DNA from: Chitinophagaceae bacterium
GTDB taxonomy: Bacteria; Bacteroidota; Bacteroidia; Chitinophagales; Chitinophagaceae
Direction of reading: 5' to 3'
Assembly (NCBI GenBank): GCA_947379895.1
Contig: CANCPA010000007.1
Location: 1-48,019 of the forward strand
DNA: 48,019 nt
Within the stretch, counting starts at the first letter, position 1. Each line of letters opens with the position of its first letter. The translations under genes and the position numbers were made by a program. The notes under the pieces are model-generated. The model did not search any database, was not told the origin of the DNA, and saw only the letters and a list, made by a program, of their open reading frames with translations. Positions 36,049 through 44,913 of the stretch are shown here, piece by piece.

Positions 36049-36268
36049 GAAGCCTGCCGGCTAAGAGGCAAAAAAATCGAATAAATCCATATTCTAATCG
36101 GTTTGAACTTTTAGCTTTCATAAATCGAATTTATTTAGGGCTAATATTTTAAGCGAAAAACTATTATGCACCCATAAAAAGTGATATGTTATACGTTTTA
36201 AACGTAGTGAGGTGCTTTCTAAATTTATAAAAGATGTCCACAGAGTTTCGTGTCCCAATAAACCTTTT

Positions 36269-36445
36269 AACCCAGATTACGCAATTGACACGTTTTGAAA
36301 TTCATAAATACAAAAAAAACAAGTTTTTATACAATTTTTTTGACTGAAGACATAATAAATTACGTTGAAGTCAAACAAATCAAGTAAAAGCCATGTTTGA
36401 AGTGGTTGTGAATTGTAATAATATCCTTTTGCGTAATCTATGCTT
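36269..36445 (+). mobile_element. family A MITE-like element, copy 2 (177 bp)
   Basis: The left end AACCCAGATTACGCAATTG is almost identical to copy 1. The right end is decayed (GCGTAATCTATGCTT). The interior aligns with copy 3 in the same orientation and with copy 1 in the opposite one. Its right edge directly meets a family B end (36445-36468). Confidence 0.85.
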
Positions 36446-36468
36446 AATTGAAAAACTTTTCTACACTC
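36445..36468 (-). repeat. solitary family B terminal repeat
   Basis: The minus strand reads GAGTGTAGAAAAGTTTTTC followed by AATTA, matching 20 of 24 positions of the family B end. No partner end was found to the left, so this is a relic or a broken element invaded by family A copy 2. Confidence 0.65.
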
Positions 36469-36521
36469 TTCAAACACATCTTATTATCAGTTTCCCTATC
36501 CTTCATTGTTAAGACTAACCA

Positions 36522-36561
36522 ATACAGCTGCTGCTTTTATAAATAAAAACAGCAGCTGTAT
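36522..36561. terminator. hairpin after the 937-residue protein gene
   Basis: ATACAGCTGCTG (36522-36533) pairs perfectly with 36550-36561, and the inner TTTTAT/ATAAAA can extend the stem. It lies 26 bp past the stop at 36587. There is no T-run on the minus strand after the stem, so termination is less certain. Confidence 0.5.
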
Positions 36562-36586
36562 GATTGTTTAAAGTCATAATTAATGT

Positions 36587-39400
36587 TTACCTACGTTTAA
36601 AATCACCTTTTCCTGCATCACCGTTTGCCTTGTGAGGTTCTTGTTGAACTTTTGGAGCAGGAGGCGGTGCACTTTGTTCGCGGGGTGGAGTAGGTGCTGC
36701 AGGTTTCCAAATATTGTTACTCCTTTCTTGACCATTTCCACCATTGTTAGTATTTCCTCTTTCGGGCGTTACATTATTTTCTCGTGTAAAAGGTCTTGAT
36801 AAAGGCCTATCTACATTAGGGTTTGTTTGAGGCCTGCCAATTACATGATTTGAAGGTGTACTCTCCGCCTTTGGAACATTTGGAGTAGTTGTTGTATTAT
36901 TTTGTGGTGAACTTGTATTATTTGGGGCTGAAGCCTCAGGTTGAATTATTGGTCTACCAAAACCATTATGATTCATATTATTCCCATCATTATTTCTTGG
37001 ACGGCCAATAATAATAGGCGAGGCCCCCTCTTGTTGTTTAGGCTTGCTGATACTATTATCTACATTATTTGCGCCATTATTATTTTGATTTGAACCTGAA
37101 TTATTTGGAGCCGAAGCTTCGGGTTGAATTGGTCTACCAAAACCATTATGATTCGTATTATTCCCATCATTATTTCTCGGACGTCCAATAATAATTGAAG
37201 AAGAACCTTCTTGTTGCTTTGGCTTTCCAATACTATTATCTACATTATTTGAGCCATTGTTATGTTGAGGATGATTAATGTTTCCCGAAGAAGGAACTCC
37301 TGTTTGGCTTGCAGGCTTTCCGCTACCATTATAGTTTCCATTCATCCCATTTCCAGTATTATTATCAGGGTGCCAGGTATTATTTGGTGCACTCGGATTC
37401 GGCTTAGTAATTGGCTTTCCATACACATCATTCGAATGGTTGTTACTATGTGGGTAACCTACTCCCCCACCCTTTATAATTCCATTATAATGTGTAGGTG
37501 TCGAAGAATTCCAATGACCAATATTATGATCAACATCATGCGTAGACGCACCAGTAACATGATGATATAAATTACCATTATGATTGTTGTGTTCGAATGA
37601 TTGATGATTATTGACTCTTCCAGGATAGTTAACAGAAAAACCAGAAGGTCTGCCATAGTTCAACCTAGGATGATTAATCTCAATATCTCTTCTGCCATAA
37701 TATCCACCATTATACCCCCAATGTCTGTAATTTGGATGATATGAACGAGGACCAAACCATCCATGTGCATAAGGATTGTGATTGTAATAATTCCAACCTA
37801 GACCATATCCCGACTCATACCCTATACTCCACCCTGTCCAAGGATTATAGGTCATACCAAATCCCCATGTATATGGACGGGCATAATAATGGTTTCTATA
37901 CCAAGAATGATAATGCCATCCCGTTCCCCAAACTATTGTAGGGCCATAAACATAACAGCCAAGATAGCCGGGTGTATACCCTGCATATACATACTCATCG
38001 TTATAATCATATACATTTACATACTTTACATTATAAGCAATATTATCAGCAGGTATATTATTTACGTCGGTTGGACGCTCAATAGAAACTTTCCATGGAC
38101 CGTCATAATGATGACTAATATACCAAACGCCATTATCAACCGCATAATACATTCCATTTATATTCGATTTGATAACCGTAATATTACTATTCTCAGCCAC
38201 CAATAAATTTGTGCCACTGATTGGATTAAAAATGGGCGAGCCATCATAAATAACAGTAGTTGTGGCAGTTCTCCTATCAATCTTTGCTGTTTGTGGTATT
38301 TGCGCATCCATCAAGGCTTCATTTGCAGCACTAGTACCTGCAACACTCGATAATACTCCATCCTTTTCATTTCCTTCTGGAATTTTAGCAAAATCAGCAG
38401 GTAATTGATCAGCAGGAACATAAGTCCATCCAAATCCTAAAGAAGTAGAGGTATACCATCTTCCCGAAATCAAGATGTAATTTTGCTGCGTATTAATATC
38501 TTTAAAAATGTCATTTAAACTATTATCAACGTATAATAAATTAGTCCCTTCAACAGTTTGATAGGTAGGTGAACCCTCAGTTTGAATCAGTTCTGCGGGT
38601 GATGTACTTACTATGATATCAGTAGGAGTAGCGCGCGTATCTTGTTTAAAATTCTCTTGATTATTTTTCTCGACATTTTTATTAACTTGTTGTTGAATCT
38701 TTTCATTCAATTGTTGAATTCGCAAGGGTAGGTTTGCAGCATACGACCACCCTGAAAGAACACTAAGTGAACTGTACCAAAGCCCACCTCCATACAGATA
38801 ATAACGATTATCGTTAGGATTCAACACAATTGTTGAAGGTGTATTGACTACCTTCTGAAGGTTTAACTGTTCATCCATTTGAACTTTAGGTGAGCCATCA
38901 ATAACAATTAAAGTTGTTGGTTTACTTCGATATATGATATTAGGTGCATCATTTTTCAGGTTAGGGTCATTCAACTTCTTAGTTTGTTCTACCGAATAAG
39001 TTAATTGATCCATCGAAAACTGCATATTCCACTTTGGCACCTCATATTGAATGGCATTTGTATATTGGCGAAGCTGATCTAAATCCTTAATTGCAGGAAA
39101 TCTTGCTTCTTTAATTTGCAAACCAATAATAGTGACTGTTCGAGCCAACTTATCTGTTGATAAATTAGCATCAAACCATATAGATCCAAATGTTTGTTCA
39201 GCATTGATAGCTTCCGCTATTGATACTGCTGCCCTTGCCGATAGTAAATTATTGTCAAAACGCTCAGGTTGAGGCTGATAAATCACAATTTTACCACCAT
39301 TATCTAATGGTATTTCTCTAGGCCAATTATTTTGTGCATTGGATTGTCCAAGCCATAAAGTCAATATTATAAGACTCAAATTGGTTAAAATCTTTTTCAT
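36587..39400 (-). CDS. large secreted repeat protein, function unknown
   Basis: The product has 937 residues from the ATG at 39400, which places a signal peptide at 1-22 (ending SNA before Q). Three related blocks (about 161-224, 268-333, 381-443) each read GSP... GTNLL-like then YY...G.WY.S...G.W, resembling proteins labelled carbohydrate-binding family V/XII. Residues about 455-570 are rich in Tyr, Trp, Gly and His. The rest is low-complexity Asn/Pro/Gly with a tandem duplication of about 60 residues (NNVDNSIGKPKQQEG and GRPRNNDGNN occur twice; DNA about 36905-37265). Likely exported and possibly surface-bound. Direct copies of a MITE-like element lie on both sides. A start 13 codons upstream (39439) would precede the signal peptide and is not used. 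Confidence 0.82.
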   Translation of the reverse strand: MKKILTNLSLIILTLWLGQSNAQNNWPREIPLDNGGKIVIYQPQPERFDNNLLSARAAVSIAEAINAEQTFGSIWFDANLSTDKLARTVTIIGLQIKEARFPAIKDLDQLRQYTNAIQYEVPKWNMQFSMDQLTYSVEQTKKLNDPNLKNDAPNIIYRSKPTTLIVIDGSPKVQMDEQLNLQKVVNTPSTIVLNPNDNRYYLYGGGLWYSSLSVLSGWSYAANLPLRIQQLNEKIQQQVNKNVEKNNQENFKQDTRATPTDIIVSTSPAELIQTEGSPTYQTVEGTNLLYVDNSLNDIFKDINTQQNYILISGRWYTSTSLGFGWTYVPADQLPADFAKIPEGNEKDGVLSSVAGTSAANEALMDAQIPQTAKIDRRTATTTVIYDGSPIFNPISGTNLLVAENSNITVIKSNINGMYYAVDNGVWYISHHYDGPWKVSIERPTDVNNIPADNIAYNVKYVNVYDYNDEYVYAGYTPGYLGCYVYGPTIVWGTGWHYHSWYRNHYYARPYTWGFGMTYNPWTGWSIGYESGYGLGWNYYNHNPYAHGWFGPRSYHPNYRHWGYNGGYYGRRDIEINHPRLNYGRPSGFSVNYPGRVNNHQSFEHNNHNGNLYHHVTGASTHDVDHNIGHWNSSTPTHYNGIIKGGGVGYPHSNNHSNDVYGKPITKPNPSAPNNTWHPDNNTGNGMNGNYNGSGKPASQTGVPSSGNINHPQHNNGSNNVDNSIGKPKQQEGSSSIIIGRPRNNDGNNTNHNGFGRPIQPEASAPNNSGSNQNNNGANNVDNSISKPKQQEGASPIIIGRPRNNDGNNMNHNGFGRPIIQPEASAPNNTSSPQNNTTTTPNVPKAESTPSNHVIGRPQTNPNVDRPLSRPFTRENNVTPERGNTNNGGNGQERSNNIWKPAAPTPPREQSAPPPAPKVQQEPHKANGDAGKGDFKRR

Positions 39401-39533
39401 AACACTTATTTTAGTTGGCTTATGCAAATGGTGTTCCAAAAATTAAATTCTTCCACCGTTTGTAATAATTTATGCATTTCCTTTTGAATTCACGGCCTTT
39501 GAATTTTATTTATAACTCAATTTCGTTGAGTTA

Positions 39534-39710
39534 AACCCAGATTACTCAATAGACACGTTATGAAATTCAGAAATACAAAAAAGACAAGTTTTTATACAGA
39601 TTTTTTGGCTGATGACATAATAAATTACGTAGAAGTCAAACAAATCAAGTAAAAGCTTGTGTTTGAAGTAGTTGTGAATTGTAATAGTGTCCTTTTGCTT
39701 AATATGGGTT
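39534..39710 (+). mobile_element. family A MITE-like element, copy 3 (177 bp)
   Basis: The left end is AACCCAGATTACTCAATAG, one change from copy 1. The right end is decayed (TTGCTTAATATGGGTT). The interior matches copies 1 and 2. It has the same orientation as copy 2, on the other side of the 937-residue protein gene. Confidence 0.87.
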
Positions 39711-40415
39711 AAACTCACTAAACCCAAAATATAAAGTTGTAAACCCAAAGCCTGTCAAAGTCGTAAAAAGAAGGAACGAACAATGATTTATTCCTACTTC
39801 GATAAGATGACTATGAAATTCCCTGATATTCTCCGTTACTAACTTCGAGTTCCACTCCTCGAATGAGGGGAGGGGGGCTTAGAAATGACATGTTTATATA
39901 TTCTTGATTTTGAACAAAAAAAATTATACAAGTATAGTTTTCTCACAACATTCTTGTCATTCCGCAGGAATCTCATTCCCCCACAAAAATGCCCATCCCA
40001 TTTTTACTCAAATAACTAAACACTAATAACTTCCCGCGTTTCTTACACCATAATATAGCGAATTTATATAATTCCCACCTTTCTAAAATAAATCACCTAT
40101 TATCCAAATGTATCCACTACTTTCTCAGTTCCCCACAAATAAATAAGCACAATCTTAATTATAGGTGCAGCACAGGGATGGATCAATAGCAGATCATGTA
40201 TCATTATTAATTCATCTTTAATTGCTTGCAAAATGTCATTTATTTTCAAAACATTCACTATTCATATTTCATCACACATCACTTCTCTTGATTGTATTCC
40301 TACAAAACACGTCACAAATCACTCAAAAATCATCACTTACTCCTCCTCCCACTGTCCACCGTCTTGTCGCTAAGAATCAATAACCCTATCTCAGGAACAT
40401 CGTCTCAGGAACTTC
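39711..40415. other. intergenic, no gene seen
   Basis: About 700 bp of pyrimidine-rich, AT-rich sequence between family A copy 3 and the 21-bp tandem array. It contains short repeat-like pieces such as GTCATTCCGCAGGAATCTC near 39956 and runs of ATCAC/TCATC, but no credible frame or RNA. Confidence 0.5.
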
Positions 40416-40666
40416 CATATAAAGTCTCACTCCGAGCATGCAAAGTTTTACTCCGAGCAAACTACATTTCAGTGAGAGCATTCAAAGGTTCAGAATCTGC
40501 CCTTTAAAGTCTCAGGAATAGGCTGTAAAGTTCAATCCGAGCATACAAAGTTTCGATAAATGCATGTAAAGATTCAGTAATAGGGTACAAAAGTTCAGTA
40601 CTAGTATGCCAAGCTCAGTATTACCATACAAAGGTTCAATCCGGGCATACAAAGGTTCAGTTTTAA
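40416..40666 (+). repeat. degenerate tandem array, 20-22-bp unit (12 copies)
   Basis: Consecutive units begin at 40416, 40437, 40458, 40479, 40500, 40522, 40542, 40563, 40584, 40605, 40625 and 40646. Examples are CATATAAAGTCTCACTCCG, CATACAAAGGTTCAATCCGG and CATGTAAAGATTCAGTAATA. The core is (C)AAAGnTTCA. It ends about 125 bp before the GT2 promoter. Confidence 0.9.
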
Positions 40667-40790
40667 CGTACCACTTTAGAGGCATTTATAGATAGTTTTG
40701 AGAATTACGTATTTAAAATCAAGTTTTTTTCAAATAACTAAAATTGTTTTCCACTCATGTTAGCAATGAATCCATCTATTTTGACGCTTT

Positions 40791-40824
40791 TTTGGCATAT
40801 TCTTTCTCATAAACATTATTTTTG
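40791..40824 (+). promoter_or_regulatory. promoter of the GT2 gene, near-leaderless
   Basis: TTTG (40791-40794) and TATTTTTG (40817-40824) match both promoter boxes, with a 22-nt gap. The ATG at 40829 follows the -7 box by 4 nt, so the message would begin about at the start codon. Confidence 0.5.
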
Positions 40825-40828
40825 CCAC

Positions 40829-41959
40829 ATGCAGTTATATTTAGATCAGATTGGACTAGGGGTTTTCATCGTATTTTGTACTGTTGCTGCCATACAAGTA
40901 TCTTACTATATTTTTCTTTTTAGAAGGTTAGCAGTTTATAAACCGAAAAATGCTGTTGACAATACAAATGAACCAATTTCAGTTATAATTTGTGCGAGAG
41001 ACGAAGCAGATAACTTAATTAATAATCTGCCGGGTGTAATGTTTCAAGAGTATCCTTCAAAACACGAAATCATTGTTGTAAACGACAATTCGACAGATCA
41101 AAGCAAATACATTATTGAAGAATTTCAAAAAGCATTTACCGATAAATTGAAACATCTTGAGCTTAAACAAGAAGCTAAGATGATTATTGGAAAAAAGTTT
41201 CCTTTATCAATGGGACTTAAAAGTGCTAAGTTCGAGACAGTGCTGCTTACTGACGCGGATTGTGTGCCTGCAACCGAGTTTTGGGTTCGTCAATTTCAAA
41301 ATACATATACAGAAGGGATAGAAATTGTATTGGGTTACGGTGCTTTTCATAAAAGACCCGGTGTGCTTAATAAATTAATTCGATTCGAAACATTTCACTC
41401 TGCTTTACAATATTTTTCTTATGCTTTGGCAGGGATACCCTATATGGGCGTGGGCAGAAATTTGAGTTATAAGAGAGAGTTATTTATGAAGAACAAAGGA
41501 TTCTCTTCTATTAATATGATTCCTAGCGGAGATGATGATTTGTTTATTAATAAAGTGGCTACCAAAAAAAATACGGCCATTGTTGTTGATCCTGCCTCAC
41601 ATACTTTAAGTAAGGCAAAGGAAACGTGGAAAGATTGGATGCGACAAAAGTATCGACACTATACTACCACAAAATATTATAAGCCAAAGCATAAGTTTTG
41701 GTTAGGGTTATATTCTTTCAGTTTTGGCTTGTTATTTCCAACCTTTATAGTTGCTGCGATTTTATTTAATTGGTGGATTGCCCTTTCAGTACTTGCCTTC
41801 AGATGGTTAATACAAGGTATCATCTATTTCAAAAGCATGAAGAAGCTTAATGAATCAGATTTATTTCCATTTTATATACTTTTAGACTTATGGATGTTTG
41901 TTTATTATATCGTTGCATTCCCTTCTTTCTTCAAGAAGCCCAAACAGAAATGGGACTAG
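40829..41959 (+). CDS. family 2 glycosyltransferase, membrane-bound
   Basis: The product has 376 residues from the ATG at 40829. An N-terminal membrane segment (about 8-30) precedes a GT-A domain: ISVIICARDEADNL, HEIIVVNDNSTDQS, and LLTDADCVPATEFW with the DxD-type metal site; SGDDDLFINKVA and the KDWMRQKYRHYTTTKYY segment fit processive-type GT2 acceptor motifs. Two or three C-terminal membrane segments follow (about 293-365). A start at 40757 would add 24 residues that overlap the promoter. The donor sugar is unknown. rsmG follows after 61 bp in the same direction. Confidence 0.9.
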   Translation: MQLYLDQIGLGVFIVFCTVAAIQVSYYIFLFRRLAVYKPKNAVDNTNEPISVIICARDEADNLINNLPGVMFQEYPSKHEIIVVNDNSTDQSKYIIEEFQKAFTDKLKHLELKQEAKMIIGKKFPLSMGLKSAKFETVLLTDADCVPATEFWVRQFQNTYTEGIEIVLGYGAFHKRPGVLNKLIRFETFHSALQYFSYALAGIPYMGVGRNLSYKRELFMKNKGFSSINMIPSGDDDLFINKVATKKNTAIVVDPASHTLSKAKETWKDWMRQKYRHYTTTKYYKPKHKFWLGLYSFSFGLLFPTFIVAAILFNWWIALSVLAFRWLIQGIIYFKSMKKLNESDLFPFYILLDLWMFVYYIVAFPSFFKKPKQKWD

Positions 41960-41990
41960 ATGCTCGATTAATAGTTGACAATTGATAATT

Positions 41991-42019
41991 CATTACTCAT
42001 AACTCATAACTCACAACTC
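41991..42019 (+). repeat. ATAACTC simple repeat directly upstream of rsmG
   Basis: CATTACTCATAACTCATAAC continues as TCACAACTC and ends 1 nt before the rsmG TTG start. The same motif precedes panB (14152-14166). Confidence 0.8.
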
Positions 42020-42020
42020 T

Positions 42021-42647
42021 TTGGACATTCTTTATAAATATTTTGCAGATTTCACCCCTAATCAAATCACTCAATTAGAAACCTTAAAGGGGCTCTACAC
42101 GGAATGGAATGAAAAGATTAATGTTATTTCCCGCAAAGACATTGACTCTATTTATACACATCATGTATTGCATAGCCTAAGCATTGCAGCAGTAGCAGAT
42201 TTTCAACCCGGCATGGAGATTATTGACATCGGTTGTGGAGGTGGTTTTCCAGGTGTTCCTTTAGCCATATTTTTCCCTGATGTTCAATTCCACTTAGTAG
42301 ATAGCATTGGCAAAAAACTGAAGGTGGTAGAAGCTGTCATAACGGGAGCGGGGATACCAAATGTGACTACACAACATATTCGTGCAGAAGAGATAAAAGG
42401 TCGAAAATTTCACTTTGCTGTTAGCAGGGCCGTTGCGCCTTTGAAAGACCTATGGAAATGGTCAAGTCCACTTTTGCGTAAAGGAAATTCAGCTTCACTT
42501 CCAAATGGACTTATTTGCTTAAAAGGAGGAGACCTACATCAGGAGATATCAGACAGTCCGACTAGACCCAAATTATTGAGTATCTATGATATTTTTACAG
42601 AAGAATATTTCAAAGAAAAATACTTATTACACGTCACTAAGCCATAG
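42021..42647 (+). CDS. rsmG: 16S rRNA (guanine527-N7)-methyltransferase
   Basis: The product has 208 residues, with a TTG start at 42021. The family signatures are all present: LYTEWNEKINVISRKD, HHVLHSLSIA, the SAM motif IIDIGCGGGFPGVPLAI, HLVDSIGKKLKVVE and FAVSRAVAPL. It methylates G527 of 16S rRNA, affecting streptomycin sensitivity. No ATG is available near the N-terminus, so the TTG is accepted. A simple repeat occupies the leader, which could affect its translation. Confidence 0.94.
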   Translation: MDILYKYFADFTPNQITQLETLKGLYTEWNEKINVISRKDIDSIYTHHVLHSLSIAAVADFQPGMEIIDIGCGGGFPGVPLAIFFPDVQFHLVDSIGKKLKVVEAVITGAGIPNVTTQHIRAEEIKGRKFHFAVSRAVAPLKDLWKWSSPLLRKGNSASLPNGLICLKGGDLHQEISDSPTRPKLLSIYDIFTEEYFKEKYLLHVTKP

Positions 42648-42763
42648 ATAACATTTTCTGTGTAAGGACAAGAAACATTGCCAATAAGCCTGTAAAACAA
42701 TGCTTGTACGAACTCTACTTACATGCAGAATATTGGTTTCAATTTAGGAGATTTTACCACTAG

Positions 42764-42777
42764 GAACACTTGTGTTC
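42764..42777. promoter_or_regulatory. candidate operator GAACAC-TT-GTGTTC
   Basis: Perfect 6-bp arms around TT lie 108 bp upstream of the CoA-disulfide reductase start in a gene-free spacer. It may be a regulator site for the sulfur operon; no regulator gene is adjacent. Confidence 0.3.
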
Positions 42778-42885
42778 ACAAAGAAACTGAAGGATCACGA
42801 ACATTGCTTCAAATTATTCCAAAGTAACAAAAGTTACAAACCTTCCTTAGCAAAGAGCATTTCTTTGCTGCAAACAAAAAATACC

Positions 42886-44547
42886 ATGAAATATATTGTA
42901 ATAGGAGCTGTTGCGGGGGGAGCGAGTACCGCCGCTAGATTGAGAAGAATGGATGAGAAAGCAGAGATTGTAATGTTTGAAAAAGGCGAATATGTGTCTT
43001 ATGCAAACTGTGGATTGCCTTATTATATTGGCAATGTAATTAAGGAACGGGATAAACTCTTTGTTCAGACTGCGTCAGGATTCAATAACCGTTTCAATAT
43101 TGATGTTCGGGTTCGTAATGAAGTGATAGCAATTGATGCAGAACAAAAGAAAGTTTCCGTAAAAGACCTAAATACAGGTAGGGAATATGTGGAATATTAC
43201 GACAAGCTAGTGCTTTCTCCGGGTGCTGAACCGGTACGTCCTCCCCTACCGGGCATTCAGTTAGAAGGAATTTTTACTCTTCGCAATGTTGCCGACACCG
43301 ATTATATAAAAAGTTATTCGCAGAAACATACTACCAAAAAAGCAGTGGTAATTGGTGCAGGTTTCATTGGATTGGAGATGGCGGAAAACCTACATAACCT
43401 AGGCATTGAAGTGACAATCATTGAAATGGGTAATCAGATTCTAGCCCCTGTTGATTATCCGATTGCCGCAATCATACAACAACATATCCGTTCTAAAGGC
43501 GTAATCCTTCGGTTAAATACAACCGTTGCAGGTTTTGAGAATACGAATGGTCAATTGAAGGTTTTATTAAAAGATTCGGCAGCATTAAATGCAGACATTG
43601 TCATCCTTTCAATTGGCGTGCGTCCTGATACTAAATTGGCCGTTGCGGCAGGTTTGAAACTCGGCACTGCAAAAGGTATTTGGGTGAATGAATTTATGCA
43701 AACCTCTAATCCCGACATCTATGCAGTAGGTGATGCAATTGAGTTTATGAATCCTATTACAAAGCAATCAATGATTACTTATTTGGCAGGTCCTGCGAAT
43801 AAACAAGGGCGAATCTGTGCTGACAATATAGTCTTGGGTAATGTTCGGAAGTATGGTGGTTCAATTAATACGGCCATAGTAAAGGTATTTGATATGGTGG
43901 TGGGCACTACAGGTGTGGCATCAAAACACATGACTGCATTATCTATGGAACATCGCATTTCAACTACACATAGTGGTTCTCATGCCGGCTATTACCCCGA
44001 TGCCAATCAAATGAGTATTCAAATTGCCTTTTCTCCAAAAGATGGACGGCTATATTCGGCTCAGATTGCTGGAGTTGACGGAGTGGATAAGCGCCTAGAT
44101 GTGTTTGCATCAATTATTCAAAACAAGGGTACTATTTACGATCTGTTGGAATTTGAACATGCTTATGCACCACCTTTTTCTTCAGCAAAAGACCCGATTA
44201 ATATGTCAGGATTTGTTGCAGAAAATATCCTCAACAGTGTGTTAAAAGTGGCTCATTGGGATGGAATGAATAAAGCAGAAATTGACGACCTACTAATAGA
44301 TGTTCGGACTGCAAAAGAATTTGAAGCAGGAACTATCGAAGGGGCGATTAATATTCCTGTTGATGAATTGAGGAGTCGATTGAATGAAATACCTAAGGAT
44401 AGAAAAATATACATCTTTTGTCAAATAGGATTGAGAGGCTACTTAGCGCAACGGATTTTGGTGCAGAATGACTATCAAAATGTATTAAACATTTCCGGAG
44501 GATTTTTCTTATGGGATACGATTAGGAGGGAGAAATATGAGTTATGA
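42886..44547 (+). CDS. CoA-disulfide reductase / rhodanese fusion (CoADR-Rhd)
   Basis: The product has 553 residues from the ATG at 42886. The N-terminal flavoprotein part shows the FAD motif KYIVIGAVAGGASTAARLRR, the active-site C42 in SYANCGLPYY, the NAD motif AVVIGAGFIGLEMAENL, and NPDIYAVGDAIEF. The C-terminal rhodanese domain (about 458-553) has LLIDVRTAKEFEAGTIEGA and C512 in IFCQIGLRGY. Such fusions reduce CoA disulfide, CoA persulfide or polysulfide with NAD(P)H. A longer start at 42772 (GTG) would add 38 unconserved residues. It heads a probable operon with the next two genes. Confidence 0.92.
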   Translation: MKYIVIGAVAGGASTAARLRRMDEKAEIVMFEKGEYVSYANCGLPYYIGNVIKERDKLFVQTASGFNNRFNIDVRVRNEVIAIDAEQKKVSVKDLNTGREYVEYYDKLVLSPGAEPVRPPLPGIQLEGIFTLRNVADTDYIKSYSQKHTTKKAVVIGAGFIGLEMAENLHNLGIEVTIIEMGNQILAPVDYPIAAIIQQHIRSKGVILRLNTTVAGFENTNGQLKVLLKDSAALNADIVILSIGVRPDTKLAVAAGLKLGTAKGIWVNEFMQTSNPDIYAVGDAIEFMNPITKQSMITYLAGPANKQGRICADNIVLGNVRKYGGSINTAIVKVFDMVVGTTGVASKHMTALSMEHRISTTHSGSHAGYYPDANQMSIQIAFSPKDGRLYSAQIAGVDGVDKRLDVFASIIQNKGTIYDLLEFEHAYAPPFSSAKDPINMSGFVAENILNSVLKVAHWDGMNKAEIDDLLIDVRTAKEFEAGTIEGAINIPVDELRSRLNEIPKDRKIYIFCQIGLRGYLAQRILVQNDYQNVLNISGGFFLWDTIRREKYEL

Positions 44548-44622
44548 GTGATAAGTAGGTTACTAGTTTCTGGTTTCAGGGAGAATGATTTGTAAAATTG
44601 ATTGATTGATAAAATATAAAGC

Positions 44623-44913
44623 ATGGAAAAGATAAAATCGTTGCTGAATAATCCTAAAGTAAGTATTATTGATGTCAGGAATACATGGGAGTATCAGTTA
44701 GACAGTATCGAGGGGGCAATCAATATTCCTTTGGGTGAAGTGGCAAGTAGAATTGATGAAATTAAACTATTACCTAAACCCATTATTATTCATTGTCTAT
44801 CAGGTGGAAGAAGTGCAGCCGCTGTTAAACTGCTTATTAAGTCGGGTATTGAAGAGGTATATAACGGTGGAGGTATTGAAATGATGAAAAATTTGATATA
44901 TGAAAAGGTTTAG
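44623..44913 (+). CDS. single-domain rhodanese
   Basis: The product has 96 residues. VSIIDVRNTWEYQLDSIEGA and INIPLGEVASRIDE are typical rhodanese elements. The active-site loop is C58-LSGGR (HCLSGGRSA), and YNGGGIEMMK closes the fold. It transfers sulfane sulfur between carriers. It is cytosolic, with no signal peptide. It lies 75 bp after the CoADR-Rhd gene and overlaps the next gene by 14 bp. Confidence 0.93.
   Translation: MEKIKSLLNNPKVSIIDVRNTWEYQLDSIEGAINIPLGEVASRIDEIKLLPKPIIIHCLSGGRSAAAVKLLIKSGIEEVYNGGGIEMMKNLIYEKV

Larger units (their letters stand above)
35804..36173. mobile_element. family B MITE-like element, long copy (370 bp, 8-bp target duplication)
   Basis: The 24-bp terminal inverted repeats (35804-35827 and 36150-36173) match at 22 positions and begin GGGTGTATAAAAG and GGGTGCATAATAG. 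Perfect 8-bp direct repeats ATAAAAAG flank the element (35796-35803 and 36174-36181). No transposase or other gene lies inside; the interior holds a perfect hairpin and a multibranched fold. The ends match the 101-bp element at 18313-18413. It lies in the 900-bp gap between gldA and the 937-residue protein gene. Confidence 0.88.

Noticed and set aside
36120-36135. Small palindrome TAAAT-CGA-ATTTA as an extra structural element
   Set aside because: Five AT-rich base pairs are expected by chance in this composition.
40292-40507. 71-codon plus-strand frame
   Set aside because: It overlaps the second 21-bp array, has no promoter and a random-looking sequence.
40635-40660. GGTTCAATCC, which looks like a tRNA T-loop
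   Set aside because: The flanking bases do not form a T-stem and the motif recurs as part of the 21-bp array; no acceptor or anticodon arm exists.
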